A stretch of 52,668 nucleotides of DNA. Source: Vibrio sp. 99-70-13A1. GTDB lineage: Bacteria; Pseudomonadota; Gammaproteobacteria; Enterobacterales; Vibrionaceae. This document shows positions 33,262-42,132 of this stretch, in pieces (position 1 is the stretch's first letter; each line of letters opens with the position of its first letter). The stretch is taken from NCBI RefSeq assembly GCF_013114625.1, contig NZ_VTXD01000035.1:1-52668 (forward strand), in the 5' to 3' direction. A program made the translations under genes and the position numbers. The notes under the pieces are model-generated. The model worked only from the letters and a program-made list of their open reading frames with translations, was not told the DNA's origin and searched no databases.

Positions 33262-35157
33262 ATGAAAAAAGCAATGTTAGCGCTATCTGTGTTGGTAGCA
33301 ACTTCAGCTCTTGCCGCAAATAATGATGTTGAACGTTATGACGGTGTGAAAGTAAATATTGATACTCTGTCCCACAGTTACTACCACGGTGAAAATTCGA
33401 AATTTACGCATTATTGGCACGGTAACGCTACTGACACTAAGTTCATTCCTACTGGCGGTAACGATGCATATTTCCAAACGTCGAACAAAGTACACCCAGA
33501 GCTTACCGCGCATTCCCAAAAAATGGTAAAAGGTATATTTGTACACAAAGACAAATACTTTCAAATTTATGGTTATGGCTTAACTTCACCAACTATTGTT
33601 GAAGGTAACGATGGCCTGCTCGTTCTTGACCCAGTTGAGTCTGTCGACAAGATGCAAGATGCGATGGCTGCATTCCGAAAAGCAACGGGAATTAATAAAC
33701 CTGTTGTTGCCATTATGTACTCTCACTGGCACCCAGATCATTATGCTGGAGTAAAAGGTATTGAAGGTGCAGAAAATGCACAAATCATTGCACATGATAC
33801 CTTTATGAAAAACGTAGTGAGTGGCTCTATGGGCGGAACTGGACCTGCTCTTGGTTTCCGTGTTGATTATTCTTTAGGTACTTTACTTGAAGTTGAAGAA
33901 GGTGGACGCATAAATGGTGGGCTTGGACCTGATTTTGAAATCAGAGAGCACAGCCTAATTGCACCAAATACCCTAGTAGAAGGTTACAAGGGTGTGCTTA
34001 ACATGGTCATCGCTGGAATTAAGGTCGAATTCAAACACGTACCTTCAGAAGCGTCGGATGAAATTATTGCATATTTCCCTGAAGATGAATTCTTGTTCGC
34101 TTCAGAAGTTATCCAAGGTGAAAGTTTCCCTAACTTACATACAATTCGTGGTACTAAATACCGTGACCCAAGCATTTGGTACCCTGGTATTGATGCTCTC
34201 CTAGAGTATGATGCTGACGTGATGATGGCGTCACATGGTCGCCCTGTGATTGGCGAAGAGCATGTGGAAGATACACTTACTGCCTATCGTGATGCAATTC
34301 AATTCACTTATGATCAGTCCATAAAAGCGATAAATGATGGTGCTACTCAAGAAGATTTAATTCGTCAAATTCAGCTTCCTGAGCATCTAAGAAATCACCC
34401 TTGGTTGGGCGATTTTTATGGTTCAATCCGTCATGCAGCAAAGCAGATCTTCGTTGGTGAAATGGGGTGGTTCGATGGTGATCCTACAACACTTAACCCA
34501 ACATATTCAGTGGAAGTATCTAAGCGATTAGTTGAAATGGTTGGCGGAAAAGACAAGATGATGTCATTTGCTCAAACCGCAATGGATGATGGTGATTTCC
34601 AATGGGCTGCAGAACTAGCAACACACGCAATCCGTCTTGATCTTAAAGATATGGAACCACGTTTACTTAAAGCTGAAGCACTTCGTGAGCTTGGTTACCG
34701 TGAAACAAACAATAACTGGCGTAACTGGTACCTAACTTCTGCTCAAGAATTGGATGGTACTATCGATTATTCTAAAAAAATTAATCTCCAAGCACCAGAT
34801 TTGATGGCGGAATTTGAACCATCTCAACTTGTTGGTGCATTACGATTTAGTTTAAACGCAGAGCGCAGTGCTGATGCACATTTCACGGTCGCTTTTGAGT
34901 TTTCTGACTCTCAAGAGGTTCATGCCATTGAAATTCGTCGTAGTGTCGCTCAGTTCCACGAAAACTACGATGACGAGGCTAAGTCTACAGTTAAGCTAAC
35001 TAAGCCGGTATTCCTAGGTCTTTTGGTTGGTAAAGTTGACTTTTCTACAGCGGTAGAAAATGGTTTCATCGTCATTGATGGTGACGCGTCTGCTGTACCA
35101 GAGTTCTTCGGATTGTTCGACAAGCCCGCTGAGAACCCAAAAATCACGCTTCGATAA
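33262..35157 (+). CDS. Exported alkyl sulfatase, MBL fold (SdsA/type III)
   Basis: A 631-residue secreted sulfatase of the SdsA1/BDS1 class that hydrolyses primary alkyl sulfates such as dodecyl sulfate. The signal peptide is MKKAMLALSVLVATSALA. Zinc ligands start at H155-W-H157-P-D159-H160, followed by the FPEDEFLFASEVIQGE segment and ASHGRPVIG. A dimerisation domain and a C-terminal SCP2-like domain follow (from about residue 520, LVGALRFSLNAER). An ATG two codons upstream is rejected on Shine-Dalgarno spacing. A LysR regulator lies divergently and a small secreted protein gene follows after a hairpin. Confidence 0.93.
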   Translation: MKKAMLALSVLVATSALAANNDVERYDGVKVNIDTLSHSYYHGENSKFTHYWHGNATDTKFIPTGGNDAYFQTSNKVHPELTAHSQKMVKGIFVHKDKYFQIYGYGLTSPTIVEGNDGLLVLDPVESVDKMQDAMAAFRKATGINKPVVAIMYSHWHPDHYAGVKGIEGAENAQIIAHDTFMKNVVSGSMGGTGPALGFRVDYSLGTLLEVEEGGRINGGLGPDFEIREHSLIAPNTLVEGYKGVLNMVIAGIKVEFKHVPSEASDEIIAYFPEDEFLFASEVIQGESFPNLHTIRGTKYRDPSIWYPGIDALLEYDADVMMASHGRPVIGEEHVEDTLTAYRDAIQFTYDQSIKAINDGATQEDLIRQIQLPEHLRNHPWLGDFYGSIRHAAKQIFVGEMGWFDGDPTTLNPTYSVEVSKRLVEMVGGKDKMMSFAQTAMDDGDFQWAAELATHAIRLDLKDMEPRLLKAEALRELGYRETNNNWRNWYLTSAQELDGTIDYSKKINLQAPDLMAEFEPSQLVGALRFSLNAERSADAHFTVAFEFSDSQEVHAIEIRRSVAQFHENYDDEAKSTVKLTKPVFLGLLVGKVDFSTAVENGFIVIDGDASAVPEFFGLFDKPAENPKITLR

Positions 35158-35166
35158 TAAGTGAAA

Positions 35167-35188
35167 ATTGCCCGATCCGTCGGGCAAT
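35167..35188 (+). promoter_or_regulatory. Intercistronic hairpin after the sulfatase
   Basis: ATTGCCCGA (35167-35175) pairs with TCGGGCAAT (35180-35188) around a TCCG loop. It has no T run, and the next gene's AGGAGG site starts six bases later, so it may stabilise or tune a shared mRNA, not end it. Confidence 0.65.
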
Positions 35189-35204
35189 CCTTTAGGAGGA
35201 ATTA

Positions 35205-35477
35205 ATGAACATACAAATTTCAGTAACATTGTTGTGCTTCATTCCAACGGTAACATTCGCTTGTGCTAACCACGTGAATACAAGTATCCCTCATATATAC
35301 GACAAAGATGCTTACTTTGAAGCTGTGGATATGCAAAGCAGCAATAAAGTAAAATCAATCAGCCTAGACGATATTCTCTCAGGAGAAATCGCACCATCTC
35401 AAAAGACCGTGCAGAAAAATAAATTTTTGGCATATTATCAAAAAAACGTACTCAGTAAGGATCCAACCGCCGACTAA
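35205..35477 (+). CDS. Small secreted hypothetical protein downstream of the sulfatase
   Basis: A 90-residue protein with a signal peptide (MNIQISVTLLCFIPTVTFACAN) and an otherwise polar mature part containing KSISLDDILSGEIAPSQKTVQ. A strong AGGAGGAATTA site precedes the ATG, and it lies 47 bases after the sulfatase on the same strand. The cysteine at TFAC is not a clear lipobox, so a cleaved periplasmic protein is preferred. No family is recognised; the placement suggests a partner of the sulfatase. Confidence 0.6.
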   Translation: MNIQISVTLLCFIPTVTFACANHVNTSIPHIYDKDAYFEAVDMQSSNKVKSISLDDILSGEIAPSQKTVQKNKFLAYYQKNVLSKDPTAD

Positions 35478-35772
35478 GAGATAAAGGTGAGGGTATTTTT
35501 GTATTACACTGATGTAGTGTTAAATCGCCACTGAAATCGAGCATGATTGGCAAAAGAAGCTAGAAGGAGCGAGCCTTGTATCTTACGCGGTCATTAGTTC
35601 TAGTAAAATTAAATCCCCCAAAACAACTAACATTCTCATAAGAGCCAAATCCAATTGGCCTTTTCTAATCTAGAAAAGACCAACTGTAACGATTCTTGAT
35701 AAAACTAAGATAAGGTTGAACCTACCTGTGCTTGTGGATATGAGAACAAGAGCAAGAACCAAAACCTCAACG
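35478..35772. other. Intergenic region, no supported gene (about 295 bp)
   Basis: It follows the small secreted-protein gene and ends at the stop of the minus-strand membrane gene. One frame reads IATEIEHDWQKKLEG and onward, but it has no start or stop that make sense. The 19 bases GGGTATTTTTGTATTACAC (35492-35510) reappear with two changes at 36485-36503 on the other side of the next gene. Confidence 0.4.
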
Positions 35773-36177
35773 CTATTGGTTTGAAGGCTTACATTGAGTT
35801 AGGAAAACCCAAGCGAAGAACAACATAAACACGAAGTCATTTAATCCATAAATGCTGTAAAAAATGCCAGCAAATAGGTCTTGTTCATAAACAGTATTAA
35901 GGCTGTTATCTTTAAACCACTGTAACCAAGCAAGCACATATACAAGCTTCTCGATAGTAAATGCGCCAGCTAACCATTTAACACCAGATGTAATTGAGGC
36001 AGCTCCAAGATAAGCAAAACCCCATACAACGATCATCAATAAGCCAAAGTTTGACATAACTATAGGGTCAAACTCATTAATTACCGGATTATTAAATCCA
36101 CGAGAGAAGGTAAGTACTCCACCAATATTCATCATCGCAGCAGCGATAAAACCTAACTTAACAGCATCATATTTCAT
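35773..36177 (-). CDS. Hypothetical four-helix membrane protein (134 aa)
   Basis: A 134-residue protein with about four hydrophobic segments (LGFIAAAMMNIGGVLTFS, FGLLMIVVWGFAYLGAAS, LVYVLAWLQWF, FVFMLFFAWVFLT). Two tandem ATGs exist; the second fits the GGG-type site better. No family is recognised. The gene is flanked by near-identical 19-base direct repeats at 35492 and 36485, so it might be a transferred piece. Confidence 0.65.
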   Translation of the reverse strand: MKYDAVKLGFIAAAMMNIGGVLTFSRGFNNPVINEFDPIVMSNFGLLMIVVWGFAYLGAASITSGVKWLAGAFTIEKLVYVLAWLQWFKDNSLNTVYEQDLFAGIFYSIYGLNDFVFMLFFAWVFLTQCKPSNQ

Positions 36178-36717
36178 CATTTACCCATCACTGAACACAA
36201 TTACCTTTAGGGTAATTATTAACCTAAACATAAGCACTAGCATAGCGGATAGATAAACTCGCTAATGGAATAACGGATATAGCTTTTAGTTATTCATGGT
36301 TTTGTGGTGCTTAGCTCGAAATTGCTCAATCAGATGAGTGGGCTGGCTTTCCTTGTGGAGTTACAGTACAACAAGCATCGTTTTGTTCGAAAGCTTGGTA
36401 AAAGAACAACTGAATATCGACGTTTTCTATTTATCGATTGTAAGTGTTCTTATCATCTCGAATATGCATACGAAGTAAGTTTCTGGGCATTTCTGTATTA
36501 CACGCCCGCTAGCACACCTTTGGACATTTATGAGTTATGAGGGACTAGATATGAAAGCTCGGACTAGAAGCTCATTTACTGAAAATTGCACATCGCTTAC
36601 GTTAATTTACAGTACATAGCCTAATATATGCGTCAACTATTTATGTAGCTCAACATATTGATTTGTTGAGGCTGAAAACTACACTTAAACTTCATACTTG
36701 CTACTGGATTTTTATTG
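36178..36717. other. Intergenic region, no supported gene (about 540 bp)
   Basis: It lies between the divergent membrane protein and the lipoprotein gene. A plus-strand frame at 36304-36540 (78 residues) has no ribosome binding site and no recognisable features. The second copy of the 19-base repeat lies at 36485-36503. The promoter of the downstream lipoprotein gene should be within the last 100 bases. Confidence 0.4.
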
Positions 36718-37701
36718 ATGGGTACTACAAACAATCAAGTTTTCGCTCTTTCGTCTATCGCCTTGCTGCTGGCTGGCTGCTCTCCATCCTCCGACCTAAC
36801 AGTAACTGGAGCAATTAGTGATTACAAAGGCTCAGCTAGCATTACCCAAGGTCTTGCAAAAACAGTAGAAGTAAACCTTTTTGAGTGTGCGAATGGTCGA
36901 AGCCGTGTTGCAGGCATCGGTGAAATTGCTGACGCTGATGGAAAAGTGTGGACAGTCCCTGCTCAAAACCATTTTACAACTGCGCCAAAAGCGGTCGATC
37001 TTTATGAAGAGTGCGCCAACATCACACCCGAAAGCATAGCCGATGTGGATGAAGCCTCTGTGCCTGTAGCTGTTATTGATCCTGATGGTGAAGAGATTAC
37101 TGGTTACATCTTTGCTGACAACTATTTCGAGCTATATATTAATGGCCAGCTCGTTGCAGTAGACACTGTACCTTTCACACCGTTTAACTCTAGTATTGTA
37201 AAATTCAAAGTAAATAAGCCATACACTATTGCTGTAAAAGTAATTGATTGGGAAGAAAACTTAGGTTTAGGTACAGAAGACAACCGTGGTAAGGCATTCC
37301 ACCCAGGTGATGGTGGCTTTATCGCCAGCTTTAGTGACGGTACTGTGACAGATTCTGATTGGCAAGCTCAAACATTTTATACTGCACCAATCTATGATTT
37401 AAGTTGCCTGAGTGAAGTTGGTGGTAAGCGATTATCGGAGAACTGTACAACACAAGGTACAGATAACGGTGAAAATGCTTATGCAGCTCACTGGGAAACT
37501 CCAAGTAACTGGATGGCAAAAGATTTTGACGCAGTTTCATGGCCGCGAGCAACTGAATACTCAGAAGATGAAATTGGTGTGAATAACAAGAAATCTTACA
37601 TGAATTTTATTGAGAAATTCAGTGGTGCTGGAGCGAGCTTCATTTGGTCAACAAATGTTGTTTTAGATAATGAAGTTCTACTTAGATACGAAGTGAAATA
37701 G
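36718..37701 (+). CDS. Putative lipoprotein with beta-sandwich-like domain
   Basis: A 327-residue lipoprotein (SIALLLAGCSPSS lipobox). The mature part starts with a short repeat-like LTVTGAISDYKGSASITQG segment and contains the DNYFELYINGQLVAVDTVPFTPFNSSIV region, whose Asn-Gly strand-turn pattern resembles carbohydrate- or galactose-binding beta-sandwich domains, and VIDWEENLGLG. Two Cys pairs may form disulfides. I do not know a function. A 13-bp stem terminator follows. Confidence 0.65.
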   Translation: MGTTNNQVFALSSIALLLAGCSPSSDLTVTGAISDYKGSASITQGLAKTVEVNLFECANGRSRVAGIGEIADADGKVWTVPAQNHFTTAPKAVDLYEECANITPESIADVDEASVPVAVIDPDGEEITGYIFADNYFELYINGQLVAVDTVPFTPFNSSIVKFKVNKPYTIAVKVIDWEENLGLGTEDNRGKAFHPGDGGFIASFSDGTVTDSDWQAQTFYTAPIYDLSCLSEVGGKRLSENCTTQGTDNGENAYAAHWETPSNWMAKDFDAVSWPRATEYSEDEIGVNNKKSYMNFIEKFSGAGASFIWSTNVVLDNEVLLRYEVK

Positions 37702-37721
37702 CGTTATCCTCTCAACATAAG

Positions 37722-37762
37722 AAGCAGTTATATCTCATCAGAGCCGATATAGCTGCTTACCT
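37722..37762 (+). terminator. Terminator-like hairpin after the lipoprotein gene
   Basis: AAGCAGTTATATC (37722-37734) pairs with GATATAGCTGCTT (37746-37758) with one G-U pair. A T-rich tail (ACCTTTCTTTG) follows. Confidence 0.75.
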
Positions 37763-37989
37763 TTCTTTGTTCGTTACTTCTACAACTTCTTTCCCCTATC
37801 TAACAAACTTTAGGGAAAAATTGAGCCCAACTAAGGTAAATGCTGGGCTGCCAAGTTGCTTTAAATCTATGGCTTTTAACTGAACTGAGAGCAATTGGGT
37901 AATAAGGTGACTTAATAAAACGTCACCTTACAACGTAATTAAACTTAATAAGAGAAAGGATCGAGCATTCAATAGCTCTTATTTAAAGG

Positions 37990-39498
37990 TTAACGAAAAC
38001 TCGGGATAATCGCCGGTATCCCTGGCAGAAGACCAACCAACGCCATCACACCACTCAGCACAATAAACATAATGCCAGGTAATACCCAACGGCTCATTCT
38101 ACTCAGTTCACTGCTACGTTCTTTACAACCGACTAAGCCTAAGTTATCTAACAGCATGGTGAGAGCCCAGCCAAATGCTGGGTTAACGAGCGCTGAAGAA
38201 AATACAACAATCGCTGCCGACTGTGTGGTTTTCCCTTCACGCGTCATTTCCATCCCAGCTTCTAGCAATGGAACAAATACCCCAACAATTAGCGCAACAC
38301 ACAGTACAGGTTGCCATATAGCTAGATCCATTGGGTAGCCCCAAACCGCAGCGATAATACAGAATAAAGCTGTCAGCAAAGCGCCGGCAGGAATAGGGCG
38401 CTTAGCAATTGCCGCAGGTACGATATAAGTACCCCATGAAGAAGTAAAATTAGTACCACCAAGCAGAGAGCCGAACGTTTGACGAATTGACGCTGTGGTC
38501 ATGGTATCGTCAATGTTCATATGTACCTTTTCTGTACGTTTTGGATAGCTGATTTTTTGAAACACTTGATGCCCTAAGAAATCTGGCGACCACATAGCTA
38601 CGGCTAAAATAGCGAAGGGCAATACCACCATGAAATGTTCAATCGTAGGTAAGCCCAGCATCCAGCCTGTATCTTCTCCCCACCAATACATAGGGTTCAT
38701 ATTGGGTAAACCTGGCTCGGTTTGGAAAGAAAACGGGGCGCCCATGGCAAAAGCTAACGTACCACCCAGCAAACAGCTAAGAGGTACAGCTAGCCAACGC
38801 TTACGAAAGTGTTCCAATAAAGCGTATAAAATAATGGTGCAAAAGATCACGACAAAAGCAATATGACTCATGCCTATTCCCTCAGCCCAAGCGAACAGCT
38901 TTTTAACTTGAGAAGCGGTTCCAACAAAGCCAAGGTAAAGTAGTAAACCGCCACACACGCCTTTACTGGTGAGGTTAGCCAACATGCTGCCACCTTTACT
39001 GATGGCTAAGATTAAGCCAAAAGCGCCAATCAGCAACCCAAAAGCCATAGGGTGTCCGCCTGCTGCAACCACAATAGGGATTAATGGGATGAGTGGGCCG
39101 TGTGTACCTGCGAGGTTAGCGGTAGGCAATAAAAAACCAGAAAAAAGAATAATGAAAACAGAGGCGATGAGTAACTCATAACGAACATTTTCTAAAATGA
39201 AGCCTTCATTTAGCCCAAGAGCCCCGGCAAAGGTGGCTGCAATGGCGCCCACCATAACAATTTTACCAATGGTCGCTGCCATCGCTGGGATGGTATCTTC
39301 TATCTCAAATCGATAGTCTTTAAACGGCAAATTGGGACGCCAGCGTTTAGGCGCCATGATTTGTAATTCGTGTTCTAAATACTGTTCTCGGGAATCAAAT
39401 TCCGAGCTTGGTTTATGTTGTTGTTCATAAGTGAGTTCATCCTCATTGGCTTGAGGCTTATCTGCTTGTATATGTACGGACTCTAAAGTACTGCTCAT
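37990..39498 (-). CDS. DUF3360-like permease
   Basis: A 502-residue membrane protein with about twelve helices and an acidic N-terminal tail (about 60 residues) before the first helix. Segments such as LPTANLAGTHGPLIPLIPIV and the GGTNFTSSWGTYIVPAAIAKRPIPAGALLTA region fit the Vibrio DUF3360 family, which is distantly related to the xanthine/uracil permease fold. A good AAAGGAA site precedes the ATG. A Crp-family gene, a TsgA-like transporter and deoD follow about 0.6 kb away, so a nucleobase-related substrate is a reasonable but unproven guess. Confidence 0.7.
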   Translation of the reverse strand: MSSTLESVHIQADKPQANEDELTYEQQHKPSSEFDSREQYLEHELQIMAPKRWRPNLPFKDYRFEIEDTIPAMAATIGKIVMVGAIAATFAGALGLNEGFILENVRYELLIASVFIILFSGFLLPTANLAGTHGPLIPLIPIVVAAGGHPMAFGLLIGAFGLILAISKGGSMLANLTSKGVCGGLLLYLGFVGTASQVKKLFAWAEGIGMSHIAFVVIFCTIILYALLEHFRKRWLAVPLSCLLGGTLAFAMGAPFSFQTEPGLPNMNPMYWWGEDTGWMLGLPTIEHFMVVLPFAILAVAMWSPDFLGHQVFQKISYPKRTEKVHMNIDDTMTTASIRQTFGSLLGGTNFTSSWGTYIVPAAIAKRPIPAGALLTALFCIIAAVWGYPMDLAIWQPVLCVALIVGVFVPLLEAGMEMTREGKTTQSAAIVVFSSALVNPAFGWALTMLLDNLGLVGCKERSSELSRMSRWVLPGIMFIVLSGVMALVGLLPGIPAIIPSFR

Positions 39499-40075
39499 TT
39501 TGATTCCTTTCGTTCACACTCTAAGGCGTGTTTTTCCAACAGACGTTCTTTCTATGAAACTCTTGAAATTTACTATTAAATTAAAAGAGCCAATCAACCT
39601 GTTATTAAAAATAATGATTAAAATTCATTTGCTAGTACCTTATATCAAACCAAAAAAAACAAATAGTCTCAGGTGGTTAGACATTAGTCGTAGAGTACGG
39701 CTACTAGTATAAGAAAGTGTAGACAGTATTTATCAAGGGATTTATAGGTCATTCATTTCAGGTGTAATAAAGTAACGTTCAGCGAGAAATTGCTCGACTT
39801 AAAAGACCCTGAGAAAGACCATCGAACAGTGCTTTTTGCGTTCTTGATGTTATTTAATAGTGGACATCTGCTCCCGTTTTTTTCTGGATACATTGCACTC
39901 TGGTATTTGCAGGTTTTGGTAGCGTTAGTGCCATGCCTAATGAATCTATTAATAGGTGCGGCAAACCAAGTGAGTGAGCTTTCAAAGCAGTACCTACTAT
40001 CTCTTTTATCAGTAGTAACAGCATATTGTGGTAGCATGTGCGAGGTATGCTGAACTCAGTTTTCATGGAAAATAA
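39499..40075. other. Intergenic region, no supported gene (about 575 bp)
   Basis: It lies between the permease start and the Crp-family gene. Several competing frames exist (for example a hydrophobic 87-residue plus-strand frame at 39790 without a ribosome binding site, and a minus-strand frame at 39854), none supported. It may hold a relic of a lost gene. The promoter of the Crp-family gene should be in the last 100 bases. Confidence 0.4.
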
Positions 40076-40750
40076 ATGCAATTACAAACCTTAGGTAAAG
40101 GACGTTTCGAAGCAGAATGGAAAGAAGATAAACAGCTGATTGAACAGGCTATTCGTGATTGTATCTGCACACGTCGTATTTTCGATGAGAACGAAAAGCT
40201 CCTGACTCAAGGTGAGCATGTCGATAATCTTTACCTTGTTGAATCGGGCAGAATCTCTATGGGCGTGACAGCTCGCAATGGCAAGACATTTTTGCTTGGA
40301 ACACTAGAGTGTGAACAGCAAGTATTCGGAGAGATGGAGTTTTTTACTGGCTATCGCTGCCAGATGGACATAGTACCCATTGAACCCGTTGAAGTGGCGA
40401 TCATCGACTCACAAAAGTTGCAGCGTTGTTTGCTAGAACAACCACGTATCTCACTTTATTTCGCCAGTGCTATCGCGATTGATTATCAAGACACAGTGGA
40501 GATCCTTTCTCGAAGGTTGCTTCATCCTATCAGCGTCAATGTGGCGTATGACATTTACCATCAGTATCTAAATGATCTTCCTGTTGATGGCTTTCAAAAG
40601 AACTACCTTGAAGCGGAGCGATTTGCCACATCTGATCGTGTTTACAGGCGTGCAGTAAAAGATCTTGAGGCAAAAGGATTTATTGCTAAAGAAAAACATG
40701 GTTTTCGCATCCTAGATTTAGATGGTTTGCGGAAGTTCGTAGAAGACTAG
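40076..40750 (+). CDS. Crp/Fnr-family transcriptional regulator
   Basis: A 224-residue regulator. Residues 30-140 form a cyclic-nucleotide-binding-like beta-barrel (GEHVDNLYLVESGRISMG, FGEMEFFTGYR). A C-terminal winged helix covers roughly 165-215 (LEAERFATSDRVYRRAVKDLEAKGFIAKEKHGF). The domain layout resembles E. coli YeiL-like regulators. There is no N-terminal Fnr cysteine set. It converges on the TsgA-like gene across a shared terminator and lies next to deoD, so control of nucleoside uptake genes is possible. Confidence 0.88.
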   Translation: MQLQTLGKGRFEAEWKEDKQLIEQAIRDCICTRRIFDENEKLLTQGEHVDNLYLVESGRISMGVTARNGKTFLLGTLECEQQVFGEMEFFTGYRCQMDIVPIEPVEVAIIDSQKLQRCLLEQPRISLYFASAIAIDYQDTVEILSRRLLHPISVNVAYDIYHQYLNDLPVDGFQKNYLEAERFATSDRVYRRAVKDLEAKGFIAKEKHGFRILDLDGLRKFVED

Positions 40751-40829
40751 TGCAAGATTGTAGAGAAAAGAGAAAAGAAGTCGTAATAGCTTCTAAAAAG
40801 CAGTGAAAGATTATTAGAGCGATTTAAGT

Positions 40830-40860
40830 AAAGGTCTACAACGTGTAGACCTTTCTCTTT
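40830..40860. terminator. Bidirectional terminator between Crp-family and TsgA-like genes
   Basis: AAAGGTCTACA (40830-40840) pairs with TGTAGACCTTT (40844-40854) around ACG, followed by a T-rich tail on the plus strand and AT-rich bases on the other side. Confidence 0.9.
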
Positions 40861-40882
40861 TAACAAGCTGAATTATGGCGGG

Positions 40883-42055
40883 TTATGCCGCTTGCGTTTG
40901 ATTCGCAACTGCTGGTTTGTATTTCATTGAAAAAACCAACATCACGAGAACCACTGCGTAAATAACAGGTATCGCATACATGACCGTTTGCAAGCCAACA
41001 ATGCTTTTCATTACAGAGCTGATTGCTGGGCTAAACATCGCACCTGCGCTACCACTGATCAGAATGTAAGAAACGTTTTTACTGGTTGCATTGCGTACAA
41101 AAGACACACCATAAGCGATAAATGCGTTGTACAACGCGGCACAAGCGAATCCGTAACCATAGGTCAGATAGGATAACCATTCTAACTTACCCGTCGTCAC
41201 GATAACGCTGGTGACAATCATTGCCAGTGAAATTATCGTCAATAGAAAGTATTGAATCTTCATGCGAGATACGATCACGGTCGAAATTAATGCACCAATC
41301 AGCGCAGCTGACCAATACTGTGTGATGATGTTACCCGCTTGCTCAAATGGGATATCGAACTTCTCTTTTACGAATATAGGTGCCCACGTTAGGAAGGTAT
41401 ACAATGCCAACATACCTAGAAATAGACCGACACCACCGCTGATAATACCGAAGTTCCACTCTGATTTAACTTCTTGTTCAGCGCCATTCTCACCATTGCA
41501 TTGGTTAAAATTAGTCAGCAGTGCAACAAACATGGTTGCCAATGCCACAATACCTACGCTTAGGTAACTGATACTCCAGTTCATTGAGTTCGTGAGTACA
41601 TAAGTGGTGATCATTGGGAACACCACACCTGCAATGTTAAAGGTCGCGTCTTGTACTACCAACATGGTGCTCTGGATTTTTTCTTTCCACAGTGCAACAA
41701 CTAGGGTGCCCGCGATACAAAGACCTACACCGCCACAGAAGCCGATCACAGTCATGCATAGCATTACGATAAATAATGAAGGTGCTATGTACAGGCTAAA
41801 AGCAGACACAGCGATTGCGCCGTAACAAAGCACGGTCATGCGTTTGATGCCAACTTTTTCTATTAGGAAGAAAGCAGCAATGGTACCCGCGAGTGCGCCG
41901 CCATTTAATAGTGAGAAAATCGATGCCACTTCGTTAATGTTGGCATTGAAAGCATTAGCAATTGGCTCAACTAGCATGCCAAATTGGGTCGCAAAACCTG
42001 CCATAATGAAGTTGGCAAGAAAGCTTATTGCAGTGAGTATCATTTTGTTGTTCAT
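40883..42055 (-). CDS. MFS transporter, TsgA-like
   Basis: A 390-residue major facilitator with about twelve helices. Its N-terminus (LTAISFLANFIMAGFATQFGMLVEPIANAFN) and the NGGALAGTIAAFFLIEKVGIKRMT segment match TsgA-type MFS proteins. A GGAG site precedes the ATG. It lies downstream of deoD on the same strand, 77 bases away across a hairpin, so co-transcription with partial termination is likely and a nucleoside substrate is a possible inference. Confidence 0.85.
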   Translation of the reverse strand: MNNKMILTAISFLANFIMAGFATQFGMLVEPIANAFNANINEVASIFSLLNGGALAGTIAAFFLIEKVGIKRMTVLCYGAIAVSAFSLYIAPSLFIVMLCMTVIGFCGGVGLCIAGTLVVALWKEKIQSTMLVVQDATFNIAGVVFPMITTYVLTNSMNWSISYLSVGIVALATMFVALLTNFNQCNGENGAEQEVKSEWNFGIISGGVGLFLGMLALYTFLTWAPIFVKEKFDIPFEQAGNIITQYWSAALIGALISTVIVSRMKIQYFLLTIISLAMIVTSVIVTTGKLEWLSYLTYGYGFACAALYNAFIAYGVSFVRNATSKNVSYILISGSAGAMFSPAISSVMKSIVGLQTVMYAIPVIYAVVLVMLVFSMKYKPAVANQTQAA

Positions 42056-42100
42056 TGATTACTCCAAGGGCTCATAGGGTAAGATGTTATTAGAATAATG

Positions 42101-42123
42101 GAGAGCCAAATCTGTTGGCTCTC
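42101..42123 (-). terminator. Intercistronic hairpin between deoD and the TsgA-like gene
   Basis: GAGAGCCAA (42101-42109) pairs with TTGGCTCTC (42115-42123), ten bases after the deoD stop on the minus strand. The T tail is weak, so it may attenuate the downstream transporter gene rather than stop transcription fully. Confidence 0.65.
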
Positions 42124-42132
42124 AATGTAGGG

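Noticed and set aside
35478..35772. Transposase remnant in the gap after the small secreted-protein gene
   Set aside because: A frame reads EIEHDWQKKLEG and onward, but nothing matches a transposase motif and there are no terminal inverted repeats.
36304..36540. 78-residue plus-strand frame between the membrane protein and lipoprotein genes
   Set aside because: No ribosome binding site, no recognisable features and an unconvincing start. Left as intergenic.
39753..40081. Overlapping frames on both strands before the Crp-family gene, including a hydrophobic 87-residue frame and a LLIDSLGMALTLPKP-type frame
   Set aside because: The frames contradict each other, none has a ribosome binding site, and no family could be recognised. 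An integron attC or other repeat relic was considered, but no core site of the GTTRRRY type was found.
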